Source: CAWKZT01 sp963854565 (GTDB taxonomy: Bacteria; Actinomycetota; Acidimicrobiia; Acidimicrobiales; JAHEJN01). Taken from it: a stretch of DNA of 30,160 nucleotides. Shown here in pieces: positions 22,636 to 30,160 of the stretch; the first letter of the stretch is position 1, and each line of letters starts with the position of its first letter. Location: the NCBI GenBank assembly GCA_963854565.1, contig CAWKZT010000004.1:1-30160 (forward strand), in the 5' to 3' direction. A model generated the notes under the pieces. That model was not told the origin of the DNA. It saw nothing but the letters and a program-made list of their open reading frames with translations, and ran no database searches. The position numbers were made by a program, and so were the translations under genes.

Positions 22636-23586
22636 TTACCGAGACCGAGTCGGGAGAACTTCGGGGTTCACGCACGTTGTTGGCTGGTCACCGGAAATAA
22701 CGCCAAGTGCATTATCGATTGCGTGTTCATAAAGGCGCAGTTTGCCTCGGTCGCTAGATGACGCTATGTGCGGTGTAACGACCACGTCGTCGCGGGAAAG
22801 CAGTGGATGATCAAGGGGCAACGGTTCGGGGTCAGTTACGTCGAGACCGGCGCCGCCCAAGTGACCAGATTCGAGTGCCGCAACAAGAGCAGTGTGATCG
22901 ACAAGAACGCCCCGCGCGGTGTTCACCAAGATTGCCCCGGGGCGCATGGCCGCCATCGCATTGGCATCGATCATTCCCCGGGTGGCATCAGTGGCCGGCG
23001 CATGGAGGGACACCACGTCAGCTTGGGCTAACAACTCATCAAAGCTCACGACGTTTACGTCGGCCGATGCCGGATCGACATATGGGTCGGCGGCTATGAC
23101 GTTCATGCCGAGTGCAGTGGCCACCGCCCCGACGCGCCGTGAGATACGGCCATAACCGATCAGTCCTAGCGTGCGTCCTTCAAGCTCCATGGCCGTGTTT
23201 GCTGCCGCATAGCCACCCACACCATCGCGTTGGCGACGTTGGTTGGCAGACAACGTTTTTGCGCAGGCCATCATGAGCGCCACTGCGTGCTCGGCAGTAG
23301 ACACGGTGGGAGCTTCCGGCGCGTTACAGACCACAATTCCGCGTTCGGTTGCGGCCTTAAGATCGACAGCATCGAAGCCGATGCCCGCTCGCGAAATGAC
23401 TTGGAGATCGTCGTAAAGGTCCATCATGTCACCGCCCCACACCGCGGCTCCGGCCACCGCGCCGTTGGCGCTAGCAACGGAACCATCTGGTCCGAGTACG
23501 TGGGCCTTGCCCACAAACAGTTCCTGGTAGGCCGGGCCTAGAGGAATATCGACTGACAACGTGGGGAGGTAGTTCGTAGTACTCAT
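22636..23586 (-). CDS. D-isomer-specific 2-hydroxyacid dehydrogenase
   Basis: The 316-residue protein has the SerA/formate dehydrogenase fold, with SRAGIGFDAVD (65-75), a Rossmann motif GYGRIS (144-149), Asp167 in ADPY, and the catalytic residues Arg225 (NTARGVLVD), Glu254 (TDPEPL) and His273 (TPHIASS). The third glycine of the usual GxGxxG is a serine here (Ser149). It is a distant paralogue of the SerA-like protein at 4613-5554 and is likewise without an ACT domain. The substrate cannot be read from sequence; phosphoglycerate, glyoxylate or hydroxypyruvate are all possible. It stands alone between the protease pair and an unknown gene, all on the minus strand. ATG at 23586. Confidence 0.88.
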   Translation of the reverse strand: MSTTNYLPTLSVDIPLGPAYQELFVGKAHVLGPDGSVASANGAVAGAAVWGGDMMDLYDDLQVISRAGIGFDAVDLKAATERGIVVCNAPEAPTVSTAEHAVALMMACAKTLSANQRRQRDGVGGYAAANTAMELEGRTLGLIGYGRISRRVGAVATALGMNVIAADPYVDPASADVNVVSFDELLAQADVVSLHAPATDATRGMIDANAMAAMRPGAILVNTARGVLVDHTALVAALESGHLGGAGLDVTDPEPLPLDHPLLSRDDVVVTPHIASSSDRGKLRLYEHAIDNALGVISGDQPTTCVNPEVLPTRSR

Positions 23587-23615
23587 TGGCCCTTACGATA
23601 CTGCTGCTTCTCGTA

Positions 23616-24764
23616 TCAGTTACGCGCAATGTCAGGTAAGCCAATAGGTTCGTTGCTCCAGGCCGCTATGAGGACCCACGGAAGACTCCGCCGCCCCACC
23701 TCGGTGAGCAGTCCCTGTGCGTCAACAAAACCGAGTTCCCGCCACGATTCGACGACTGTTGCAAAAACCCATTCGAACCATTGTCTCTCGGCTTTGGGGA
23801 TCTGTGACGTTACTTCAGGGCATTGATTCACCCGATCGACAAGGATGGGACCCGATATCTCGGTGGCTGCGCCGCCACGAACGGTCCCGATGATTGCCCC
23901 CAACCAGTCGGCCCACTCCAACGTTGCCAGGCCCTCTAGTTCGGTGATGGGTCGGCCAACCGCTCCATCCCAGCGCACTAGTTCTGCCGCGCTGCGCACA
24001 TGTCGGGATTCGTCGTCACTGAGCTCTTCGAACTTGCCTTTGAGCGCAGCGCGGAGTGTGGATAGTCCATGCCGGTCAGCCAGATCGTCGGTGGGTGGCT
24101 CGGGGATTTCTGACGAGAACACTGGATCGACCGTGCCGAATCCTGCTGTGCCAAGGCGCGCCCGCACCAGGCAAATGCTGCTCAATACTCGATCGTCGGG
24201 TTCGCCCGGGTTAGCGGCCAACTCATCAACGGATTTTGCGACACGGTTCATCGCGTCCTGTGGCTCGACCGCCACGAACGCCGTACCGTCTTCGGCTGCG
24301 GTAGCAATCAGCGGCTCGATGTCGATGGCGAAGTGGATGTCAACCAGTTCGCCTCGTGAGCCACTTCCGATAAGCAATGCATGAGCGACAGGTGATTCGG
24401 TTTGTCCAGCTACTTTCTGCGCGTCGGATCCATTGTCGAACTCGAGAATCACGAGCCTTACATCTTCGGGGTCGACCCAGGCTCGGAGACACTGTGGCTC
24501 GTTCGTCGGGTCGGTCCAGAAGTCTCGGAGCGCGGCAGCCATTGCCTTGGCCGTGGGCTGGTCGTGGCGAGAATCGAGCCACCGCTGGAATGACGCATCA
24601 TCGGCCGCAGCATTGTCCGCTACACCCGGTTCGCGCCACAATCCGAGGGCACTGGACAGCCAGGCATCGCGTTCGCCGCGTGTCTCGAGCATCGGGAACT
24701 CGTCTTGAGCCGCGACCAACACCGATTGGAAGAGTTCTTCGATTGTCGTCTGGTCGTGTTCCAC
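23616..24764 (-). CDS. uncharacterised protein, 382 aa
   Basis: I do not recognise this protein. It is soluble, acidic and largely helical, with no signal peptide or membrane segment. Residues about 95-200 look alpha/beta (LRAWVDPEDVRLVILEFDNG, ELVDIHFAIDIEPLI, GTAFVAVEPQDAM). The last 60 residues (WFEWVFATVVESWRELGFVDAQGLLTEVGRRSLPWVLIAAW) have the spacing of a winged-helix or similar helical tail, a weak impression only. Coding potential is clear from its length and from the tight spacing: it ends 29 bp before the ATG of the dehydrogenase gene and begins 22 bp from the divergent mutM gene. It may share a transcript with the dehydrogenase. The ATG at 24764 has no strong ribosome binding site. 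Confidence 0.7.
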   Translation of the reverse strand: MEHDQTTIEELFQSVLVAAQDEFPMLETRGERDAWLSSALGLWREPGVADNAAADDASFQRWLDSRHDQPTAKAMAAALRDFWTDPTNEPQCLRAWVDPEDVRLVILEFDNGSDAQKVAGQTESPVAHALLIGSGSRGELVDIHFAIDIEPLIATAAEDGTAFVAVEPQDAMNRVAKSVDELAANPGEPDDRVLSSICLVRARLGTAGFGTVDPVFSSEIPEPPTDDLADRHGLSTLRAALKGKFEELSDDESRHVRSAAELVRWDGAVGRPITELEGLATLEWADWLGAIIGTVRGGAATEISGPILVDRVNQCPEVTSQIPKAERQWFEWVFATVVESWRELGFVDAQGLLTEVGRRSLPWVLIAAWSNEPIGLPDIARN

Positions 24765-24786
24765 CTAACGAAGCTACCTTGGTCCC

Positions 24787-25587
24787 ATGCCCGAGCTACC
24801 GGAAGTCGAAACGATCCGCCGTGCTTTGGAACCACGTCTTACCGGAGCCCGCTTTGTCGCTGCTGAAACCCACCCTTCGGACAAGTTCACCGACGCCAGG
24901 TTGGCGGTGGGAACGACGGTCACCAACGTTGGCCGTCGCGCCAAATTTCTGTTGGTCGGTCTCGACAACGACCACGAGTTAGTCATCCACCTAGGAATGA
25001 CCGGAGCCCTCTATTTGGGCGACCCGTTGGCTAATGAAAAGTATGTTCGGGCGTCCTGGGAACTCGACGACGGTCGCACGCTTACCTTTGACGACACGCG
25101 CCGGTTCGGACGTGTTCGCTACGTTCGAACCGGCGACTATTCGTCGATGCCCACCTTGCATAATGCTGGCCCTGAACCCTTCGACCCGTCGTTCGATGGA
25201 CCCCACCTATGGCAGGCAGTACACAACAGTAAGCGGCACATAAAGACGCAGTTGCTTAGTCAGAAGCCGGTTGCCGGGGTGGGTAACATTTATGCCGACG
25301 AAGCGTTGTGGTTGGCGCAGGTCAACCCCGCCAAGCGCTCAATCACCAAAGCACAAGCAACCATGTTGGCTGAGGCGATAACCGAGGTCATGGAGTCGGC
25401 CCTCGCCAACGGTGGCACAACCCTGCGCGACTATAAGAATCTCGATGGCGGCGAAGGGTCCAATCAGTTCCAGCTGCATTGCTATGGACGGTCGGGATCT
25501 CAATGTGATCGGTGTGCAACCGTGCTGCGACTTCGAGTACTCGATGCTCGAAGCACCACATGGTGTCCACAGTGCCAACCGGCCTAG
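24787..25587 (+). CDS. mutM: formamidopyrimidine-DNA glycosylase (Fpg/MutM family)
   Basis: The 266-residue base-excision repair enzyme removes 8-oxoguanine and formamidopyrimidines and cuts the abasic site. The mature N-terminus PELPEVET supplies catalytic Pro2 and Glu3, and Lys53 in GRRAKFLLV corresponds to the conserved beta-lyase-domain lysine. The H2TH region VAGVGNIYADEALWLAQVNP is intact. The C-terminal zinc finger has Cys240, Cys243, Cys260 and Cys263 with Arg255 in DARSTTWC, the lesion-binding finger. It starts 22 bp from the divergent unknown gene, with no clear Shine-Dalgarno, perhaps a short leader. Nei-type specificity cannot be fully excluded, but the finger and length fit Fpg. 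Confidence 0.93.
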   Translation: MPELPEVETIRRALEPRLTGARFVAAETHPSDKFTDARLAVGTTVTNVGRRAKFLLVGLDNDHELVIHLGMTGALYLGDPLANEKYVRASWELDDGRTLTFDDTRRFGRVRYVRTGDYSSMPTLHNAGPEPFDPSFDGPHLWQAVHNSKRHIKTQLLSQKPVAGVGNIYADEALWLAQVNPAKRSITKAQATMLAEAITEVMESALANGGTTLRDYKNLDGGEGSNQFQLHCYGRSGSQCDRCATVLRLRVLDARSTTWCPQCQPA

Positions 25588-25918
25588 CCCTACCGACACA
25601 AATGGCATCGATGTAGTTTAAAAAGGTTGACATTTCAATAGTTTTGAGGTTGCGCTACCCCCCAAACATCGGCTACGAATGTAGGTTCAAGAACGCAGCG
25701 GGCGGAGTACCGCTGACCACCGCGGGTCCGGTTTTCGAACCGGGCCCGTTGCGCGCCCGCACTTATATCGCCTCAACCCGCTCAAGAGGCCCGTCGTATA
25801 TTGTCCCGACTCGACATAGGCTAATGGGCGGCCAAAATCGGGCTACCACAAGCGACCGAACAGCGCGACCGGCACATATGTGTCGAAAGAAATCCCCCAC
25901 AGAAACCAGAGACTCATC
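25588..25918. other. 331-bp non-coding region between mutM and the SHOCT-like gene
   Basis: No credible open frame is present. It holds a perfect -35 hexamer TTGACA (25627-25632) without a good -10 at 17-18 bp (TTGCGC or TGCGCT), a GC-rich folded element (25698-25760, listed separately), and then an A/C-rich leader without a Shine-Dalgarno before the ATG at 25919. A tRNA was considered because of the TTCGA sequence but the arms do not fit. Confidence 0.6.
25698..25760 (+). ncRNA. strongly folded intergenic element with UUCG tetraloop, possible RNA or regulator
   Basis: Outer arms GCGGGCG (25698-25704) and CGCCCGC (25754-25760) pair exactly. Inside them CGGGTCCGGTT (25723-25733) pairs with AACCGGGCCCG (25738-25748) with one G-U wobble around a TTCG loop, the classic stable UUCG tetraloop. 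The wobble is favourable only in plus-strand RNA. It lies 110 bp after mutM and has no T-run, so it is either a structured RNA or leader, or an unusual terminator. No known RNA family is recognised. Confidence 0.35.
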
Positions 25919-26206
25919 ATGGCCTCAAGTAGAACCACCTTTGAGAAGCTCCAGCGAGATCGGGCCAAGGCCGCCAAAGCCGTTGCCAAACGTGAAAAAC
26001 GGTTGGAACGCAAAGTCCAAGCTGCCGCTGAGGACGTAACCCCCATCGATACAAGCGAACTTGTTCCCACCAAAGAAAAGCTCGATGCCGGCGAACTTCT
26101 TGCCACGGTCGAACGCCTCCACAAGAGCTATGCGAACGATGAGATCAGCTTCGAGGAATTCGAAGAAGCCAAAGCCGAACTCATGGCCATGATCCAGGTC
26201 AACTAG
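25919..26206 (+). CDS. small basic coiled protein with C-terminal SHOCT-like motif
   Basis: From the ATG at 25919 the product has 95 residues. The N-terminal 35 residues are very basic and helical (TTFEKLQRDRAKAAKAVAKREKRLERK). The C-terminal part ELLATVERLHKSYANDEISFEEFEEAKAELMAM has the pattern of a SHOCT-type module: a short helix, then a glycine-poor turn and the EISxEEFEEAKAELL helix. SHOCT modules are thought to mediate oligomerisation. An upstream GTG at 25880 would add 13 residues that do not look like the family. No Shine-Dalgarno is visible before 25919. The gene stands alone and is closed by a strong terminator. Function unknown; an RNA- or DNA-binding role from the basic half is only a guess. 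Confidence 0.7.
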   Translation: MASSRTTFEKLQRDRAKAAKAVAKREKRLERKVQAAAEDVTPIDTSELVPTKEKLDAGELLATVERLHKSYANDEISFEEFEEAKAELMAMIQVN

Positions 26207-26228
26207 CCGGTACGGTCATAGAAAGTTC

Positions 26229-26257
26229 TGCTGGCCCGTCGGGGGGCGTGGCCAGCA
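26229..26257 (+). repeat. 8-bp inverted repeat between SHOCT-like gene and terminator
   Basis: TGCTGGCC (26229-26236) and GGCCAGCA (26250-26257) pair exactly around a 13-nt G-rich loop. It lies 23 bp after the gene stop and 12 bp before the main terminator stem, so it may be an accessory hairpin at the 3' end of the transcript. Confidence 0.5.
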
Positions 26258-26268
26258 TTCACCAGATT

Positions 26269-26304
26269 CTGCCGCTAGCAATTGCTGGCGGCAGTTTCTT
26301 TTTC
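26269..26304 (+). terminator. Rho-independent terminator of the SHOCT-like gene
   Basis: CTGCCGCTAGC (26269-26279) pairs with GCTGGCGGCAG (26284-26294) with one T-G wobble around the loop AATT, and is followed directly by TTTCTTTTTC (26295-26304). It is the only textbook intrinsic terminator I see in the window. Confidence 0.9.
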
Positions 26305-26336
26305 ACGGTGAGGTCCGATATCGAACGGCTCGGGAG

Positions 26337-26735
26337 CTAGGACAACTCGTGGGGCGGCGGCGCTAACAGCAGACGTGACGTCTCATCGACGACTACGTCG
26401 AACCCCACACCTTGGTGGGGTTCACCATCTACGCTCACGACCAGTTGCCAAGCGTTCTCAGCCAACCGATCCTGATCGTCGGGGTCAGTTCCGAGGGGCA
26501 GATCGATGGTGATGTCCAGTTCAATCGTTGTGCCTTGCGAGTAGTCCGCGATGGGCATTACTTCGTCGTAGGTCAACCGGCCATCGCCCGCCCGCGCTTG
26601 AAGCCGAGCTTCGAGCTCAACAGATTCGGCGCTTCGACCATCGCCTGCTCGGCAGCGATACCGAGCAACTTGGGTACTCCCAAAAGTCAGCGCTGCATCA
26701 GTGGGCAAAAACAGGTCGGAATTCTCCCAGGTCAT
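26337..26735 (-). CDS. uncharacterised small protein, beta-rich
   Basis: The 132-residue product has no signal peptide, membrane helix or motif that I recognise. It alternates short hydrophobic strands and acidic turns (TTIELDITIDLPLGTDPDD, AWQLVVSVDGEPHQGVGFDVVVDE), suggesting a beta-sandwich. The ATG at 26735 opens MTWENSDLFLPTDAALTFG. It is a lone gene, convergent with the SHOCT-like gene and divergent from the M48 protease gene. The continuous protein-like composition and lack of a better frame on the other strand support it. Confidence 0.6.
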   Translation of the reverse strand: MTWENSDLFLPTDAALTFGSTQVARYRCRAGDGRSAESVELEARLQARAGDGRLTYDEVMPIADYSQGTTIELDITIDLPLGTDPDDQDRLAENAWQLVVSVDGEPHQGVGFDVVVDETSRLLLAPPPHELS

Positions 26736-26866
26736 AGATGGACCCTAGTCGCTGTTGTGTTCCACTAATCGACGCTGCTGCCGGTCGACGCCTCAAGCCC
26801 AACACCTCGCCATTGATCGTGGGCCGCCACTTCCACCAGTCCCCAGAGCGTTAGTCTCATAGACGT

Positions 26867-27943
26867 ATGGAGCGACTCGACTTCCACGACCTACAACGAC
26901 TCAACCGGCGTCGGACCTGGATTCTTCTTATCGGCACGTTTGTGCTGCTCGGATTGGTTGGCATTGCGGCCGGAGCAGCAATGGGAATTCCCACCATTGG
27001 CGCGGTTGGCATCGCAGCTGGAGCACTGGTACTCACGTGGTTCATGTCCAAGAGCGCTCCCGGTGTGGCATTGCGCGCCACACGAGCTCAGCCAGCCAAC
27101 CGGTCCGAACACCAACAGCTCCACAACCTTGTCGAAGGCCTAGCGCTGGCCGCGGGTATCCCTAAGCCTGCTGTTTACGTCGTCGATGACCCGGCCCCCA
27201 ACGCATTCGCTACCGGCCACGACCCCGAGGACGCCGCAATCGCTGTCACGACCGGCCTGCTCGCCAAGCTGGAACGTTCCGAACTCGAGGGTGTTCTTGC
27301 TCACGAGCTGGCCCACATTCGCAACCACGACATTCGCATCATGACCTTGGCCGTGGCCACCGCTGGTGCGATCGCCCTCATCGCCGACATGTTCTGGCGC
27401 GCATTGTGGTGGGGTGGCATCAACGGTGGCCGTAGCAGTCGTCGCAAGAACGACAATGGCGGAGCGCAAGTCATCATGATCATCGGTTTCCTTGTTGTTT
27501 TGGTCCTCGCTCCGCTGGCTGCCGCGATGCTGCGAGCAGCCATCAGTCGTAGCCGCGAAGGTCTCGCCGACGCGTCGGCTGTTGAAATAACCCGTAACCC
27601 AGCGGGCTTGCGACGAGCGCTAGAGAAACTCCAGGCCGACGTCACGGTGGTTCGCCACACGTCGCACGCCACCGCCCATTTGTGGATCGAAGCTCCTAAT
27701 GACCACGAGACCAAGCACAAGGGATCGTGGTTCAATGGCCTATTCGCCACGCACCCACCCCTGAGCGAGCGCATCGATGCCCTGCTCCGGATCGAAGGAT
27801 TAGAACCAGAACATCATGATCAAGTTGTCGGTTCCCACGCTCCCGGCGCAGGTTGGTACGGCGACCCATTAGGCAAAGCCGAGCTCCGCTGGTGGGACGG
27901 CGCTAGTTGGACCTCGAACACCAGCCAACACGAGGCTTCGTAG
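26867..27943 (+). CDS. M48 family (HtpX-like) membrane metalloprotease with C-terminal DUF2510
   Basis: The 358-residue protein has two N-terminal membrane helices (about 18-38 and 42-60), the zinc motif HELAH (146-150) with catalytic Glu147, two further hydrophobic segments (about 158-180 and 202-225) and the third zinc ligand Glu231 in SRSREGLADASA. FATHPPLSERI (293-303) is a conserved late motif of HtpX. These proteases degrade misfolded membrane proteins. Residues 328-350 (GAGWYGDPLGKAELRWWDGASW) are a DUF2510 module, an actinobacterial tail with the WYxDPxG and RWWDGxxWT signature. The fusion is unlike E. coli HtpX of 293 residues. The lipoprotein gene starts 7 bp after the stop, and the DUF3048 gene overlaps that one, forming an operon. 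ATG at 26867. Confidence 0.9.
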   Translation: MERLDFHDLQRLNRRRTWILLIGTFVLLGLVGIAAGAAMGIPTIGAVGIAAGALVLTWFMSKSAPGVALRATRAQPANRSEHQQLHNLVEGLALAAGIPKPAVYVVDDPAPNAFATGHDPEDAAIAVTTGLLAKLERSELEGVLAHELAHIRNHDIRIMTLAVATAGAIALIADMFWRALWWGGINGGRSSRRKNDNGGAQVIMIIGFLVVLVLAPLAAAMLRAAISRSREGLADASAVEITRNPAGLRRALEKLQADVTVVRHTSHATAHLWIEAPNDHETKHKGSWFNGLFATHPPLSERIDALLRIEGLEPEHHDQVVGSHAPGAGWYGDPLGKAELRWWDGASWTSNTSQHEAS

Positions 27944-27950
27944 TCGACGT

Positions 27951-29315
27951 ATGGGCTCCTTACGCTTCCCTGGTTGGCTCCTTGCCATTGCAATGCTCGC
28001 CGCGGCATGTTCGAACGCCCCATCATCTGCTCCGGCGTCAACCGATCTACCGGCCGACCAGCAACCAACAAGTCAACCCACACCGGGCGTTGGACACGAC
28101 CTTCCACCTGCTTCCAATCCCGTCGAACAAGACAACTCTCCCGGCGCACGTATCGCGGTGCAGACCGCTAGCGCCACGCTGTTTACGGTTGCTCCCGATG
28201 GCTCAGATCCGTTGCCACTCTCGCCCGACGACGGGGCCAAACACACGCAGCCAACATGGTCACCTGACTCGTCGTTGCTTGCTTGGGCAACCCAGGAAAC
28301 GGACGGCACTGCACTGGTTAGGGCCGATCGCTTTGACCAGTCAGCATCGCTCGGCATAGTTACCTCGGGGCCGCCGGAATTGTTGAGTTGGTCGCCGACT
28401 TCGACAGATGTGGCATTCGTTTCCGAAAGCCCGCGAGGGCGGCAACTATCCACGATTAGTATCGGCGAGACCCTCGGCCACGAACACCTCCTCGACTCGG
28501 GTGAACCGTTGTGGTTCACGTGGGGTCCCAACGCTGACGAAATTTTGGTTCACGCCGACAATTTCCGGCTCGACCGCGTGGCGCTCGACGGCACAACAAT
28601 CACTATCGAATCCGAGCCAGGGCGTTTCCAGACTCCCGTGTGGTCGACCGATGATCGGGCCCTAGTTTTTGCCGATCGAGATGGTCAAACAGACACGCTG
28701 ATCAGCACCGGAGATTTGGGCCAAGGCCGACTACCACTCGGCACCTATGAGGGTTACCTGCGGGTGGTGCCGAACCCCGATCTCAACCGTATGGCGATTG
28801 CCGTTACCAAACGGCCGCCGGCACAGGCGTCTATTATCACCGCCTCACTGCAACTCGACGAAGAGCCGGTAACTCCGATACCTCAAGATCAACTATTTGT
28901 CGTATCCGTCTATGGCGGCTCCCCGCAACCAATCGACCGAGTCCCTATCAGCTCGATGTATTGGAGTACCAGCGGCGACACGCTCGCCTACCTTGTGCAG
29001 GTCACCGCGGGAGAAAACCCGTGGTACGAGTGGCGTTTCTTCTCCCAATTCGCCACCACATCCAGCCCACTGTTTCGCCCCACTGACGAGTTCATGGCGC
29101 AGTACGCGCCGTTCTTCGACCAACTTGCTGCGGATGTTTCGTTCTTCTCGCCCGATGATGAGCAATTTGTCTTCACTGGCGAACTCCTTTCCGGCGAGAG
29201 TGGCGTGTGGGTGCTCGATATTGCCACACCGCGGGTTCCAACGAACATTGCCGATGGGGTGGTAGCCGTATGGTCTCCCGGACCGGCCGGCGGGAATGCG
29301 CAGGTGATTGTGTGA
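27951..29315 (+). CDS. TolB-like WD40/PD40 beta-propeller lipoprotein
   Basis: The 454-residue protein begins with a lipoprotein signal ending in the lipobox LAAAC (about Cys20), then a Ser/Thr/Pro linker. From about residue 65 it has repeats of the PD40 type: LFTVAPDGSDPLPLSPDDG, QPTWSPDSSLLAWAT, LLSWSPTSTDVAFVS, TPVWSTDDRALVFAD and FSPDDEQFVFTG. The W/F-SPD-hydrophobic pattern marks propeller blades as in TolB and dipeptidyl-peptidase IV N-domains. No catalytic domain follows. It is probably an external binding protein. The ATG at 27951 follows the protease stop by 7 bp, and its own stop overlaps the next start as GTGA, so it belongs to the protease operon. Confidence 0.82.
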   Translation: MGSLRFPGWLLAIAMLAAACSNAPSSAPASTDLPADQQPTSQPTPGVGHDLPPASNPVEQDNSPGARIAVQTASATLFTVAPDGSDPLPLSPDDGAKHTQPTWSPDSSLLAWATQETDGTALVRADRFDQSASLGIVTSGPPELLSWSPTSTDVAFVSESPRGRQLSTISIGETLGHEHLLDSGEPLWFTWGPNADEILVHADNFRLDRVALDGTTITIESEPGRFQTPVWSTDDRALVFADRDGQTDTLISTGDLGQGRLPLGTYEGYLRVVPNPDLNRMAIAVTKRPPAQASIITASLQLDEEPVTPIPQDQLFVVSVYGGSPQPIDRVPISSMYWSTSGDTLAYLVQVTAGENPWYEWRFFSQFATTSSPLFRPTDEFMAQYAPFFDQLAADVSFFSPDDEQFVFTGELLSGESGVWVLDIATPRVPTNIADGVVAVWSPGPAGGNAQVIV

Positions 29316-30160
29316 AATCCTCAAAGCAGTGGACCGCGGTGCTTGTTGTTTTAGTCGTGATGTGCTCTTGGTTCGCATCGACGGCCTCAGCTCAACTCGA
29401 TGTCGATCAACTCGAAACCGACGAAGCATTAATACTGGCCGAGCAAGTTCGTCTCGACGGCGAGATTGTTCAGCTAATCAACGAACTTGCTTCGATACGC
29501 GACTCCATCAGTCGAAACCAGGTAGCTATTCGGATTTACGAACGCGATTATGCCGAGGTCGTCGAGACCCACAGGGCCGCTGTGGCCGTGCTGCAGTCCA
29601 TCGCCGTGCAGCGGTTCCGAAATGGGGATCCACTGCTCGACGGGCTGGTGCAGGAGTTACTGGAAGAACGCGCCGCGGTTAAGCCGGCGATTGAACGCTC
29701 TCTTTATGCCCAAATTATCGATGGGCGCATTGCCTTCATTGACGAACTCGCCCAGCGTGTTGCGCCCGCCAGAGAAGCCCGAGACGCGGCGAATGCCGAA
29801 CTCCAACGACTCCGTGACCTCGAACCCATTCTCGTCGACGCCGTTGCTGCGGCTCGGTTGGCACGGACCGCTTCTGACCCTCAACTCGCGGCGCTGCAGG
29901 ATGAATTGTCTTGGGAACGTTCGTTGCAGCTTCGCTCCCATCTCACGGGTATCGAGAACGGCACCGACAACACTCGCCCAGTGCTCGCTATCAAGATCGA
30001 CAATGTCGGTCGGGCTCGACCCCAAGCGGGTATAAACCAGGCCGATGTTGTGATCGAGGAACTCGTCGAAGGGAACCTCACTCGACTGATCGGTTTGTTT
30101 CACTCGACTCCATCGAATCCCATTGGTCCGATTCGCTCGGTCCGGCTCAGCGACGTAGCC
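29312..30160 (+). CDS. secreted coiled-coil protein with DUF3048 domain (partial, 3' end outside window)
   Basis: The frame from the GTG at 29312 is open for 283 codons to the window end. Residues 1-27 are a signal peptide (VLVVLVVMCSWF, cleavage after ASTASA). Residues about 35-200 are predicted by eye to be long alpha-helical coiled coil rich in Glu, Ala, Leu and Arg (heptad-like LILAEQVRLDGEIVQLINEL). From about residue 222 it reads RPVLAIKIDN, GRARPQAGINQADVVIEELVEGNLTRLI, and NPIGPIRSVRLSD, the conserved start of DUF3048 (YerB family). It overlaps the lipoprotein stop by 4 bp (GTGA). The coiled coil recalls the N-terminal arms of secreted murein hydrolases such as PcsB, but the partner here is DUF3048. 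The function of DUF3048 is not established. Confidence 0.85.
   Translation, partial: MKSSKQWTAVLVVLVVMCSWFASTASAQLDVDQLETDEALILAEQVRLDGEIVQLINELASIRDSISRNQVAIRIYERDYAEVVETHRAAVAVLQSIAVQRFRNGDPLLDGLVQELLEERAAVKPAIERSLYAQIIDGRIAFIDELAQRVAPAREARDAANAELQRLRDLEPILVDAVAAARLARTASDPQLAALQDELSWERSLQLRSHLTGIENGTDNTRPVLAIKIDNVGRARPQAGINQADVVIEELVEGNLTRLIGLFHSTPSNPIGPIRSVRLSDVA

Noticed and set aside
25700..25765. tRNA-like T-arm (GGTTTTCGAACC) in the mutM downstream gap
   Set aside because: The stem is too long and the loop is TTCG, not a 7-nt T-loop. No matching acceptor or anticodon arm is found on either strand.
26400..26768. Plus-strand frame opposite the 26337-26735 gene
   Set aside because: The minus-strand translation has more protein-like composition and a regular strand pattern; the plus frame has none.

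Overview
The window looks like chromosomal, core-type DNA of a moderately GC-rich actinomycete, most likely of the Acidimicrobiia or a neighbouring class. This is inferred from protein types and not from a marker gene: a PF09826 beta-propeller lipoprotein, a sunset-domain protein, a mycofactocin-type creatininase next to an NDMA-dependent alcohol dehydrogenase, a ParC/ParE pair of actinobacterial type, a coproporphyrin-type ferrochelatase and a DUF2510 tail on an M48 protease. I found no rRNA, tRNA, insertion sequence, prophage or CRISPR array.

Layout. 1-1573: end of leuC and complete leuD (leucine biosynthesis). 1732-4609: a large secreted beta-propeller lipoprotein and a small sunset-domain protein, with a perfect hairpin between them. 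4613-5554 (minus): a short SerA-type dehydrogenase without regulatory domains. 5685-7602: MftE-like creatininase and NDMA-dependent alcohol dehydrogenase. 7599-9532 (minus): AAA+ (MoxR) ATPase followed by a VWA protein. Their junction carries a slippery heptamer and a GC-rich stem-loop that could fuse the two by -1 frameshifting. 9681-10449: a cyclic-nucleotide-binding protein and a small membrane protein. 10538-14334 (minus): two overlapping genes for large multipass membrane proteins, one of the Agl23 glycosyltransferase type. 14394-15805: a lipoprotein gene overlapping the ferrochelatase gene. 16050-20513: a parC-parE operon with a leader inverted repeat and short tandem duplications at both ends. 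20602-21519: a RecB/Cas4-like Fe-S nuclease. 21545-22485 (minus): a lipoprotein serine protease and a small membrane protein. 22636-23586 (minus): a second D-2-hydroxyacid dehydrogenase. 23616-24764 (minus): an unrecognised protein. 24787-25587: Fpg/MutM DNA glycosylase. 25588-25918: non-coding, with a strongly folded element. 25919-26206: a SHOCT-like small protein, then a textbook terminator. 26337-26735 (minus): an unknown small protein. 26867-30160: an envelope operon of M48 protease with DUF2510, a TolB-like propeller lipoprotein and a secreted coiled-coil DUF3048 protein cut by the window end.

Most of this is housekeeping and envelope biology. The observation most worth a second look is the AAA+/VWA junction at 8528-8582. 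There the VWA frame has about 55 protein-like codons upstream of its only ATG, no conventional start codon, and a correctly phased G GGA AAA heptamer 4 nt before a perfect 10-bp stem. Secondary points are the folded intergenic element at 25698-25760, the inverted repeat in the parC leader, and the unusual quinolone-pocket residue of the ParC-like subunit.
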